From Acetobacteraceae bacterium (GTDB lineage Bacteria; Pseudomonadota; Alphaproteobacteria; Acetobacterales; Acetobacteraceae), in NCBI GenBank assembly GCA_027489135.1, contig JAIYAI010000102.1:1-6024 (forward strand): a stretch of 6,024 bases of DNA, given 5' to 3'. Below the pieces are notes generated by a model. It had not been told where the DNA came from and ran no database searches. It worked only from the letters and a program-made list of their open reading frames with translations. Positions 1 to 6,024 of the stretch are shown piece after piece. The first letter of the stretch is position 1. Every line of letters starts with the position of its first letter. A program made the position numbers and the translations under genes.

Positions 1-1
1 C

Positions 2-970
2 GAGTTCATGAACCGCATCGTCGGCAAGATCGTCGAGATCGATGCCGGCGCGCTGACCTCCTATTCCGGCGATTACGAATTCTACCAGCAGCAGCGCGCG
101 CTCGCCGAGAAGCAGCAGCAGGCGCAGTTCGAGCGCCAGCAGGCGATGCTGGCCAAGGAGATCAACTTCATCGAGCGCTTCAAGGCCCGCGCCTCCCACG
201 CCGCGCAGGTGCAGAGCCGGGTGAAGAAGCTCGACAAGATCGAGCGGGTGGAGCCGCCGCGGCGCCGGCAATCCGTGGCCTTCGACTTCCGCCCACCGCC
301 GCGCTCCGGCGACGACGTCGCCAAGTTGCGCGGCGTGGCCAAGCGCTACGGGTCGCGCGTGATCTACGACGGGCTCGACCTGCTGATGCGGCGGCGGGAG
401 CGCTGCTGCGTGCTGGGGGTGAACGGGGCGGGCAAGTCGACCCTGCTGAAACTGGTCACCGGCGATACCACTCCGGATGCGGGGACGGTGGCGCTGGGGG
501 GCGGGGTGAAGCTCGGCTACTTCGCGCAGCACGCGATGGACCTGCTGGATGGCGACCGCACCGTTTTCCAGACGCTGGAGGACGCCTTCCCCCTCGCGCC
601 GCAGGGCTCGCTGCGGACGCTGGCGGGCTGCTTCGGATTCCCGGGCGACGACGTCGCCAAGCCCTGCCGCGTCCTGTCGGGCGGGGAGAAGGCGCGGGTG
701 GTCATGGCAAAGATGCTCTATGACCCGCCCAATTTCCTGGTGCTGGACGAGCCGACCAACCATCTCGACATGGCCACGAAGGAGATGCTGGTGGCGGCGC
801 TCGCGCAGTTCGAGGGGACGATGCTCTTCGTCTCCCACGACCGGCATTTCCTGGCGGCGCTGTCGAATCGCGTGCTGGAAGTGACGCCCGAGGGGCTGCA
901 CGACTATGACGGCGGCTACACCGAGTATGTCGCGCGGACCGGGCAGGAGGCGCCCGGGTTGCGGAATTGA
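2..970 (+). CDS. ABC-F family ATPase, C-terminal part (5' end outside window)
   Basis: This is the C-terminal part of a soluble ABC-F protein, a duplicated ATP-binding cassette without membrane segments. ABC-F proteins act at the ribosomal E site. The frame is open to the left edge, and the visible text starts EFMNRIVGK, which normally follows the SHDR H-loop of the first cassette, so the ATG at base 8 is internal. Visible residues (322): end of cassette 1 (about 3-28); a Gln-rich, charged helical linker (about 29-85) typical of the tRNA-contacting interdomain region; then cassette 2 with Walker A GVNGAGKST (139-147), Q-loop Gln176, signature LSGGE (225-229), Walker B with Asp249 and Glu250 followed by PTNHLD, and H-loop His279. 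All ATPase residues are intact. It ends soon after cassette 2, so there is no long C-terminal DNA-binding-like extension as in Uup. The linker wording (ARASHAAQVQSRVKKLDKIE) resembles YheS/YbiT-type proteins, but I do not assign a symbol. It is convergent with the next gene. Confidence 0.95.
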   Translation, partial: EFMNRIVGKIVEIDAGALTSYSGDYEFYQQQRALAEKQQQAQFERQQAMLAKEINFIERFKARASHAAQVQSRVKKLDKIERVEPPRRRQSVAFDFRPPPRSGDDVAKLRGVAKRYGSRVIYDGLDLLMRRRERCCVLGVNGAGKSTLLKLVTGDTTPDAGTVALGGGVKLGYFAQHAMDLLDGDRTVFQTLEDAFPLAPQGSLRTLAGCFGFPGDDVAKPCRVLSGGEKARVVMAKMLYDPPNFLVLDEPTNHLDMATKEMLVAALAQFEGTMLFVSHDRHFLAALSNRVLEVTPEGLHDYDGGYTEYVARTGQEAPGLRN

Positions 971-980
971 TGCCTTCAGG

Positions 981-1084
981 CGCGTCGTGCGGAAGCACGC
1001 CTCCGGCGTGACGCGCGCGCATCCGCGCGCTTGGCTCGCCGGGCTTCCGGCGGCGCGCAGAAGCGCGCTCGGCCCTGCGGGCCG
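981..1084. repeat. Chain of short GC-rich hairpins between convergent genes
   Basis: The 122-base gap between two convergent stop codons is almost wholly inverted repeats. Stems read directly: 986-990/995-999 (loop GGAA); 996-1001/1005-1010 (loop TCC, mutually exclusive with the first); 1015-1020/1025-1030 (GCGCGC arms, loop ATCC); 1037-1042/1047-1052 (loop GCTT); 1053-1058/1063-1068 (GCGCGC arms, loop AGAA); 1070-1075/1079-1084 (loop TGC). An outer stem 981-986/1010-1015 could enclose the first ones. All stems are perfect, 5-6 bp, with 3-4 base loops. No T-run follows on either strand, so this is not a classic intrinsic terminator. It could still halt transcription or protect 3' ends from both sides. 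It resembles dispersed intergenic palindromic elements of high-GC bacteria; that part is inference. Confidence 0.75.
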
Positions 1085-1092
1085 GATAGCCG

Positions 1093-2259
1093 CTAGAAGT
1101 AGCCGAACCCCATGATCCCGTCCGGCCCCGGGTCCTCGCCAACCAGCTTCCGCCCGATGAGATCCCGCAGCGTCTCCGACGCGCCGCCGCCGAGCGACCC
1201 GTAGCGCGCCCCGCGATAGAGGCGCGACACCGGATACTCGTCCGTGAAGCCGAAGCCGCCATGCAGCTGCACGGCCTCGTTTGTCACGCGGATCGCCATC
1301 TCGTTGCAGAAGACCTTGGCGGTCGCGGCCAGGAAGGGATCGGGGAAGGGATCGGCGGTCCAGCAGGCGCGGTAGAGCAGGCCGCGCGCCGCCTCGATGT
1401 CCTTGTACATGTCGGCCAGCTTCCAGCGCACGCCCTGGAAATCCGCGATCGGCTTGCCGAAGATCGGCCGGTCCCGGGTGTAGCGCAGCGCCTCGTCGAA
1501 GGCGCCCTCCGCCAGGCCGAGGCTGATCGAGGGGTTCAGGCAGCGCTGCGTGTTGAAGGCGGAAAGCAGCCGCTTGAAGCCGTCCTCGCGGATGACGAGG
1601 TTCTCCAGCGGCAACTCGACGTCGTTGAACTGGATCTCGTGCAGGTTCTCGCCGCCCATGGTGTGGTAGGTGCCGGTCACCTGCACGCCGGGCACGCCAC
1701 GCTCGATCAGCACGCAGCCGATGCCCTCCCGCCCCGGCTTGCCGTCGATGCGGGTGAAGACGACGTACATCCCGGCTTCCTCGGCGCGGGAGATCAGCGT
1801 CTTGGCGCCGTTCACCACCACCCTGTCGCCCTTGATGACGGCGTTGGTGCGGTAGTTCGCGACATCGGTGCCGGCATGCGGCTCCGTCATGCAGATCGAC
1901 AGGATGCAGTCGCCGGAGACGACCTGCGGCAGGATTCGGCTGCGGATGCTGTCCGGCGCGTAGCGGGCGATGACGCGGGTCTGCACCCCGGCCTCGCCCA
2001 GCACCGCCATCGCGGTCGGGTAGCAGACCTTGGCGATCTCCTCGAGGATCAGCGCCGTCTCGAAGACCGGCAGGCCGAGCCCGCCATATTCCTCCGGCAC
2101 CGTCATCCCGAGCACGCCGAGGGCGGCGAGTTCCCTGATGTTCTCCCAGGGGAAGGTGCCGTCCATCCAGCGCAGCGCGCGTTCGCGGAACTTCGTCTGC
2201 GCCAGTTCGCGCACCGGCGCGATCAGGGCGCGCTGTTCGTCGGAGAGTCTGAATTCCAT
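1093..2259 (-). CDS. Acyl-CoA dehydrogenase family protein
   Basis: A full-length (388 aa) FAD-dependent acyl-CoA dehydrogenase homologue, a family that usually removes hydrogens from C2-C3 of acyl-CoA thioesters and passes electrons to electron-transfer flavoprotein in the cytoplasm. An N-terminal helical domain (about 1-115) starts EFRLSDEQRAL. The middle beta domain begins with the FAD/substrate motif CMTEPHAGTD (123-132) and contains VVVNGAKTLIS (147-157). The C-terminal helical domain holds RPIFGKPIADFQ (264-275) and the signature QLHGGFGF (331-338). The usual Glu of IYEG near the C-terminus is Gly358 (LGGGASE), and the alternative Glu site used by isovaleryl- and long-chain enzymes is Gln238 (FNTQR). 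The catalytic base is therefore unclear, and the protein could be a reductase-like or otherwise altered member. The start ATG has a weak AGG at 2267-2269, 7 bases upstream. It follows the SDR gene in the same direction after a 96-base gap filled by hairpins. The substrate cannot be told. Confidence 0.95.
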   Translation of the reverse strand: MEFRLSDEQRALIAPVRELAQTKFRERALRWMDGTFPWENIRELAALGVLGMTVPEEYGGLGLPVFETALILEEIAKVCYPTAMAVLGEAGVQTRVIARYAPDSIRSRILPQVVSGDCILSICMTEPHAGTDVANYRTNAVIKGDRVVVNGAKTLISRAEEAGMYVVFTRIDGKPGREGIGCVLIERGVPGVQVTGTYHTMGGENLHEIQFNDVELPLENLVIREDGFKRLLSAFNTQRCLNPSISLGLAEGAFDEALRYTRDRPIFGKPIADFQGVRWKLADMYKDIEAARGLLYRACWTADPFPDPFLAATAKVFCNEMAIRVTNEAVQLHGGFGFTDEYPVSRLYRGARYGSLGGGASETLRDLIGRKLVGEDPGPDGIMGFGYF

Positions 2260-2286
2260 GGTCGTGCCTGTGTGCGGACCGAATAG

Positions 2287-2348
2287 CCCTCCCCCGCCGA
2301 CGGGGGAGGGTTGGGTGGGGGTGGCGCCGAAGCGGCGGCACCACCCCC
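2287..2348. repeat. Intergenic double hairpin
   Basis: Two long inverted repeats stand side by side in the 96-base gap between the SDR and acyl-CoA dehydrogenase genes. The first pairs 2287-2296 with 2301-2310 (10 bp, perfect, loop CCGA). The second pairs 2317-2324 with 2341-2348 (8 bp, perfect) and continues as an inner stem 2325-2329/2333-2337 with loop AAG, leaving a 3-base bulge at 2338-2340. Neither is followed by a T-run on the minus (coding) strand. In the minus-strand transcript they lie just after the SDR stop and about 30 bases before the dehydrogenase start. They may stabilise or end the upstream message, or be a copy of a mobile intergenic repeat. Confidence 0.75.
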
Positions 2349-2355
2349 GGAAACT

Positions 2356-3129
2356 TCAACCCCGGAACTGCGCGCCCGCATCCACGTCGAGCGTGGTGCC
2401 CGACAGATACCCGCCGCGCGGGCTGGCGCAGAACACCGCAAGCTCCGCGATCTCCTCCGGCTTGCCGGCACGCCCGAGCGGCAGCCCGGCCAGCATCTCC
2501 TGCCAGCGGCTCTCGTCGCCGAACTTCGTCTTCGCGCGGGACTTGCTCAGCGTGATGATCCGGTCCGTCATCGTCGCGCCCGGCGCGATGCCGAGCACGC
2601 GGACGTTGTTGTCCGGCGTCTTGCCGCCCAGTGCCGCGGTGAAGGCGATCAGCGAGGCATTGCCCGAGGCGCCGCAGATGTAGTCGGCCCGTGGCGCCCG
2701 GCCGGCCATGCCGATGATGTTGACGATGACGCCGTCCTTCTTCGCCTCCATCCCCGGCAGATAGAGCTGCGTCAGGTGGATGTAGCCGAAGACCTTCAGG
2801 TTCCAGGCCTCGATCCAGCGGTCGAGCGGGATGTCGTGCACCGTCCCGCCCGGGATGGCGCCGGCATTGTTCACCAGGATGTCGATGTCCGGATGCGCGG
2901 CATGCAGCGCCACGCGGTCGGCGGGCTTCGAGAGATCGCCGGCATGGACGGAGACGTTGACGTTGTGCCGCCCGCGGATCTGCCCGGCCGCCGCTTCCAG
3001 CGCCGCGCCGTCGCGGGACGCCAGGATCACGTCGCAGCCCTCAGCCGCGAAGGCGAGCCCGCAGTGGTAGCCGATGCCCTTCGACCCGCCGGTGACAAGC
3101 ACCTTCTTGCCGCGGATGTCCATATCCAT
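2356..3129 (-). CDS. Short-chain dehydrogenase/reductase family protein with degenerate active site
   Basis: A complete 257-aa cytoplasmic Rossmann-fold protein of classical SDR length. Nucleotide-binding features are intact: VTGGSKGIG (12-20), NNAG (87-90), and basic residues Lys17 and Arg39 after the second strand, which usually favour NADP(H). The structural Asn of the SDR tetrad is present (Asn110 in WNLKVFG). The rest of the tetrad is not: where NISS is expected it has NIIG (137-140), and the YxxxK site aligns to Gly153 and Asn157 (CGASGNAS). The nearby Tyr150 has Ala154, not Lys, four residues on. The fold call is firm, but ordinary dehydrogenase activity is doubtful. It may be a known divergent SDR subgroup, have another substrate, or be non-catalytic. 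The ATG at 3129 is preferred over the in-frame ATG at 3123 because GAGGGGGAG ends 8 bases upstream. It begins 34 bases after the TolC-like stop, compatible with one transcript. Confidence 0.93.
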   Translation of the reverse strand: MDMDIRGKKVLVTGGSKGIGYHCGLAFAAEGCDVILASRDGAALEAAAGQIRGRHNVNVSVHAGDLSKPADRVALHAAHPDIDILVNNAGAIPGGTVHDIPLDRWIEAWNLKVFGYIHLTQLYLPGMEAKKDGVIVNIIGMAGRAPRADYICGASGNASLIAFTAALGGKTPDNNVRVLGIAPGATMTDRIITLSKSRAKTKFGDESRWQEMLAGLPLGRAGKPEEIAELAVFCASPRGGYLSGTTLDVDAGAQFRG

Positions 3130-3137
3130 GGTCGCAG

Positions 3138-3146
3138 TCTCCCCCT
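3138..3146 (-). promoter_or_regulatory. Ribosome binding site of the SDR gene, partly inside a hairpin
   Basis: On the minus strand GAGGGGGAG lies 8 bases before the ATG at 3129 and decides that start over the one at 3123. Its 5' part is also one arm of a small hairpin pairing 3143-3147 with 3152-3156 (CCCTC/GAGGG, loop GAAC on the minus strand), which sits between the TolC-like stop and this site. Confidence 0.65.
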
Positions 3147-3163
3147 CGTTCGAGGGCGCGAGG

Positions 3164-4693
3164 CTACAGCCGCGGCGCCAGACCCGAAACCCCCGTCGCC
3201 TGCTCCAGCGCCGCCAGGGCCAGCAGGGCGGAATAGCGAGCCTGGTTCGCCGCCACGCGCGTCGCGTTCAGGGTGCGCAGCGCGTCCAGCACGTCGATCA
3301 GGCTGCGCCCGCCCGCGGCATAGGCCTGCTCCGTGCTGCGATAGGCCTCGTCCGCCCGGGACAGCGCACCGCCGGTGTAGAGCGCCAGCAGCGCCCGCGC
3401 CTGTTCCCACTGCGCCCAGGCCGTGGCGAAGTCGGCGCGCGCGACCAGCATGGCCTGGCGCGCCAGCAGCTCCGCCTGGCTCTGCTGCGCACTGGCGATG
3501 CCGACATTCCCCTCGGTGATCCGGCTGGTGAAGATCGGGACCGACAGGTTGAAGCCGAACATGTTGTTGGCGTTGATCGTGGTGTTCGGCCCCGGCGGAT
3601 TCGGCAGGTCCTGGTTCAGCCGCGTCCGCCCGTAATTCGCGCCCAGCGTCACGTCGCGCGACCGCGCCGCCTCGGCCAGCGCACGGTTGGCCGTGGCCGC
3701 GCTCGCCTGGCGCTGCGCCACCACAACGTCGGCCCGGTTGGCGACCGCATTGCCCAGCGCGTCGCGGGTGATGCCGATGTCGCCGATGGGCTGGTCGAAG
3801 CGCCCGCGAAGGTCGAAGGCCACGGGCGAGAGGATGCTGCGCACCACGGCCGTCGAACCGCCGCGCCCCTCCCGCGCCGCGGCCCGGGCGGCGGGCGAGA
3901 GGCCAAGCGCCGTGGCTGTCCCCGCCCCCTCCTGGAAGGCGCCGGGATCCTGGGCCAGCAGCGCCGCCACCAGCGCGACGCCGGCGGCATAGGCCTGGGC
4001 GTTGTTCGGCACCTCGGCCTCGAAGGCGACGCGGCTGGCCTGGAAGCGCAGCAGGTCGCCTTCCGGGATGGCCCCGTCCGTCACCTGGCGGCGCAGCAGC
4101 GCCTCCGTATTGTCGAGGCTGCCGCGGTTGGCCAGCGCCACTTCCAGGTTGGCGCGGGCCAGCAGCGCGCCCAGGAAGGCCTGGCGCAACTGGAAGATCT
4201 GCGTACGCAGCGCGTCCAGCACCTGCGCCTCGGCGACGCTGATCTGCTCCTCGGCCAGGCGCGTGCGCAGCGTGCGCTTCCCGCCGCGCTCGATCAGCAC
4301 CTCGATGCCGACCATGATGTTGTTGCCGAAGGAGAGGAACTGCGCGCCCTGCAGGCCGCGATTGGTCTGGTTGAACTGGCCGAAGAGGTTGCCGACGTTG
4401 ACCGTGGGCGGCGGCAGGGACGAACTGACCAGCCGCTGTGCCCGCGCCGCGTCCACGCCGCGCTGGGCCGCCAGCACCGTCAGGTTGCGCGCGACCAGCC
4501 GGCCTTCCGCCTCGGCCAGGGTCAGCGGCGCGGCGCGCGGCCCCACCGGCAGCGGGGCCATGCCGCTGCCCGGAGGCGCGGGTTCGGCCGGTGCCGCGGC
4601 CTGGCGCGGGCGGGACTGCGCCCAGGCATCGACCCCAGGCGCCAGCAGGGCCAGCGCCGCGATGCCGGCCAGCAACCGATGACGCAGCCTCAC
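3164..4693 (-). CDS. TolC-family outer-membrane efflux channel, CzcC/CusC-like
   Basis: A 509-aa outer-membrane factor: three copies are expected to form the beta-barrel and periplasmic tunnel that lets the neighbouring RND pump discharge outside the cell. The N-terminus is a signal peptide (MRLRHRLL, hydrophobic 7-20, likely cut after AWA at about 25). There is no lipobox Cys and no Cys at all, so unlike CusC/OprM it is probably not a lipoprotein. A Pro/Ala-rich stretch (27-56) precedes two helical repeats, each an OEP unit: LTLAEAEGRLVARNLTV onward (about 57-250) and a second half ending in the family-typical GGRSLIDVLDALRTLNATRV (461-480). Strand-like segments around 96-135 and 347-390 (FGFNLSVPIF) would supply the barrel. 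The start is GTG: its bases overlap the pump stop as GTGA, and GGGAG at 4701-4705 lies 7 bases upstream. The tight overlap implies translational coupling with the pump. Confidence 0.94.
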   Translation of the reverse strand: MRLRHRLLAGIAALALLAPGVDAWAQSRPRQAAAPAEPAPPGSGMAPLPVGPRAAPLTLAEAEGRLVARNLTVLAAQRGVDAARAQRLVSSSLPPPTVNVGNLFGQFNQTNRGLQGAQFLSFGNNIMVGIEVLIERGGKRTLRTRLAEEQISVAEAQVLDALRTQIFQLRQAFLGALLARANLEVALANRGSLDNTEALLRRQVTDGAIPEGDLLRFQASRVAFEAEVPNNAQAYAAGVALVAALLAQDPGAFQEGAGTATALGLSPAARAAAREGRGGSTAVVRSILSPVAFDLRGRFDQPIGDIGITRDALGNAVANRADVVVAQRQASAATANRALAEAARSRDVTLGANYGRTRLNQDLPNPPGPNTTINANNMFGFNLSVPIFTSRITEGNVGIASAQQSQAELLARQAMLVARADFATAWAQWEQARALLALYTGGALSRADEAYRSTEQAYAAGGRSLIDVLDALRTLNATRVAANQARYSALLALAALEQATGVSGLAPRL

Positions 4694-6024
4694 GCGCGTA
4701 CTCCCGCCGCGGCGGCCGCAGCGGCGGCGCGCCGTTCGGCCACGCGCAGCGCCCGCGGCTTGCCCAGCAGGTCGATCATCGCCGGGAAGGTCACCAGGAT
4801 GAACAGCGGCACCAGCCCAATGCCGCCCACCACCACCAGCGCCAGCGGCTTCTGCACATCGGCGCCGATGCCGGTGGCCAGCGCCATGGGCAGCAGGCCG
4901 AAGAAGCTGGCGAAGCAGGTCATGAACACGGGCCGCAGCCGGTCCTGCCCGGCCTGGTCCAGCGCCTGCCGCCAGGGCATGCCCTCCAGGCGCAGGTGGT
5001 TGAAGTGGGAGAGCAGGATGATCCCTTCCATCACCGTGATGCCGAAGAGGGCCAGGAAGCCGATCGCCGCCGGCACGCTGAAGTTGAGCCCCGCGAGCCA
5101 GAGCGCGACGACGCCGCCGGTGATCGACAGCGGCACGATGGCGAAGACCAGCAGGGTCTCCCGCAGCGTATTGAACTGCACGTAGAGCAGCACCAGGATC
5201 AGCGCGAGCGCCGCCGGCACCACCACGGTCAGGCGCTTCAGCGCCTCCTGCAGGTTGCGGAACTCGCCGACCCAGTCGAGCCGGTAGCCAGGCGGCAGCT
5301 CGACCTGCGCCTCCACCAGTTCCTGCGCCTCCGCCACCGTGCTCGCCGGGTCGCGGCCACGGACGGAGAAGCGGATCGGCACGTAGCGGCTGCCGTCCTC
5401 GCGGTAGATGTAGCTGACGCCGGAGACCAGCTTGATCTCCGCGACATCGCCCAGCGTCGCGCCGCCGCGCCCGCCCACGGGGATGCGGTTGATGGCGTCG
5501 AGATTGTCGCGGTACTGCTCGTCGAGGCGCACGGTGATCGGGAAGTTGCGGTCGCCGCCGGGCTCGTAGAGCCGTCCTGCCTCCCGCCCGCCGATCGCCG
5601 CCTGCACGACCTGGTTGATGTCGTCGACCGAGAGGCCGAAGCGCGCCGCCTTGGCGCGGTCGATCTTGATCGACACCGTGGGCTGGCCGAGCGAGCGGAA
5701 CACCGCGAGATCGGCCACGCCGGGCACGGTGGCCAGGATGCGGCGGATCTCCTCCGCCTTGCGCACCAGGATGTCCAGTTCAGGCCCGAAAACCTTGATC
5801 GCGTTGGCGCCCTTCACCCCGGAGGCGGCCTCCTGGACGTTGTCGCTGATCGCCTGGGCATAGCTGAACTCGATGCCCACGAACTCGCGCGAGAGCCGCG
5901 CCTGCATCGCCTGCACCAGCCCGTCGCGGTTCCGCGCCGTGGTCCACTGGTCCGGCGGCCTGAGCGGCAGGAAGAACTCCGCGTTGAAGAAGCCGGCGCT
6001 GTCGGTGCCGTCGTCGGGGCGGCC
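4690..6024 (-). CDS. Heavy-metal-type (HME) RND efflux permease, C-terminal part (5' end outside window)
   Basis: This is the last 444 residues of an inner-membrane proton-driven RND pump of the CzcA/CusA type. The frame is open to the right edge, and the residues before the GTG at 5916 (GRPDDGTD, FFNAEFF, PPDQW) match the family, so that GTG is internal. Visible order: the second-half porter domain (about 1-140, with GVKGANAIKVFGPELD), docking-domain segments (about 140-215, with YEPGGDRNFPITVRL), then five membrane helices taken as TM8-TM12 (about 265-282, 290-311, 317-340, 364-385, 393-419). LRPVFMTCFASFFGLLPMALATG (middle of the last third) is a family hallmark. The tail ends with eight Ala. 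The three CusA methionines (573, 623, 672 in E. coli) align to Asn, Glu and Leu, arguing against Cu/Ag specificity. The proton-relay region of TM4 is not in the window. The adaptor gene is probably upstream. The stop overlaps the channel gene start. Confidence 0.95.
   Translation of the reverse strand, partial: GRPDDGTDSAGFFNAEFFLPLRPPDQWTTARNRDGLVQAMQARLSREFVGIEFSYAQAISDNVQEAASGVKGANAIKVFGPELDILVRKAEEIRRILATVPGVADLAVFRSLGQPTVSIKIDRAKAARFGLSVDDINQVVQAAIGGREAGRLYEPGGDRNFPITVRLDEQYRDNLDAINRIPVGGRGGATLGDVAEIKLVSGVSYIYREDGSRYVPIRFSVRGRDPASTVAEAQELVEAQVELPPGYRLDWVGEFRNLQEALKRLTVVVPAALALILVLLYVQFNTLRETLLVFAIVPLSITGGVVALWLAGLNFSVPAAIGFLALFGITVMEGIILLSHFNHLRLEGMPWRQALDQAGQDRLRPVFMTCFASFFGLLPMALATGIGADVQKPLALVVVGGIGLVPLFILVTFPAMIDLLGKPRALRVAERRAAAAAAAAGVRA
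4701..4705 (-). promoter_or_regulatory. Ribosome binding site for the TolC-like GTG start
   Basis: GGGAG on the minus strand, inside the last codons of the pump gene, lies 7 bases before the GTG at 4691-4693. It supports that non-ATG start; no other plausible start occurs before residue 45, which would lose the signal peptide. Confidence 0.7.

Noticed and set aside
8..10. ATG at base 8 as the start of the ABC-F gene
   Set aside because: The upstream codons continue the conserved H-loop neighbourhood (EF before MNRIVGK), and a start here would remove the whole first cassette.
1053..1084. Intrinsic terminator for the ABC-F gene
   Set aside because: The stems are good but no T-run follows on the plus strand, nor on the minus strand for the convergent gene; described as a hairpin repeat instead.
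1261..2286. A 341-codon open frame on the plus strand opposite the acyl-CoA dehydrogenase gene
   Set aside because: It mirrors the codon bias of the real gene, has His/Asp/Val/Gly-rich composition and no motifs.
2260..2286. Promoter for the acyl-CoA dehydrogenase gene
   Set aside because: Only a vague TATTC-like piece is present on the minus strand, without a matching -35; not enough to call.
2311..3519. A 402-codon plus-strand open frame over the SDR and channel genes
   Set aside because: It starts inside the hairpin repeat, spans two real genes and an intergenic gap, and ends in an Arg/Pro/Ala-rich stretch; it is a composition shadow.
4703..4735. GCC/GCG repeat giving an alanine run at the pump C-terminus as a possible slippage tract
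   Set aside because: The codons are mixed (GCC, GCT, GCG), so it is not a uniform simple repeat, and it lies in a disordered tail common in GC-rich genomes.
3074..5185. A 703-codon open frame on the plus strand opposite the channel and pump genes
   Set aside because: The product is a low-complexity Arg/Ala/Gly/Gln-rich mixture with no recognisable fold, and the minus strand there encodes two clear conserved proteins. Long antisense frames are expected at this GC content.
5914..5916. GTG at 5916 as the start of the pump gene
   Set aside because: The frame is open to the window edge, and the 36 extra codons encode conserved family sequence (GRPDDGTD and onward).

Overview
The window is a GC-rich stretch of bacterial chromosome (roughly 70% G+C by eye). 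Its codon use is strongly GC-biased at third positions, so long antisense open frames are common and mostly meaningless. The gene set and the GC-rich intergenic hairpin repeats suggest an alphaproteobacterium. My best guess is Acetobacteraceae (Roseomonas-like), but this is an inference from style and not a proven assignment. No RNA genes, insertion sequences, CRISPR arrays or phage genes are visible.

Layout. Bases 2-970 (+) are the C-terminal part of an ABC-F ATPase whose start lies before the window. Bases 971-1092 separate two convergent genes and are almost entirely a chain of short perfect GC-rich hairpins. From 1093 to the right edge everything runs on the minus strand. In transcription order: a heavy-metal-type RND pump permease (4690-6024, N-terminus outside the window), a TolC-family outer-membrane channel (3164-4693) whose GTG start overlaps the pump's stop by 4 bases, a short-chain dehydrogenase/reductase (SDR) homologue (2356-3129) starting 34 bases after the channel gene, a second intergenic double hairpin (2287-2348), and an acyl-CoA dehydrogenase homologue (1093-2259).

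How the genes work together. The permease and channel are two of the three parts of a tripartite CzcCBA/CusCBA-like envelope exporter. The periplasmic adaptor is expected upstream of the permease, beyond the right edge. The SDR and acyl-CoA dehydrogenase look like lipid or acyl-CoA metabolism and have no obvious tie to the pump; they follow it in the same direction with a short gap before the SDR. The ABC-F protein is an unrelated translation factor type on the other strand.

Most interesting points. Both metabolic enzymes lack the usual catalytic residues of their families: the SDR has no YxxxK motif, and the acyl-CoA dehydrogenase has no Glu at either classical base position. The pump lacks the three methionines that define Cu/Ag-specific CusA. 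The two intergenic regions carry dense hairpin structures that look like dispersed repeat elements. I see no clearly new multi-gene system here.
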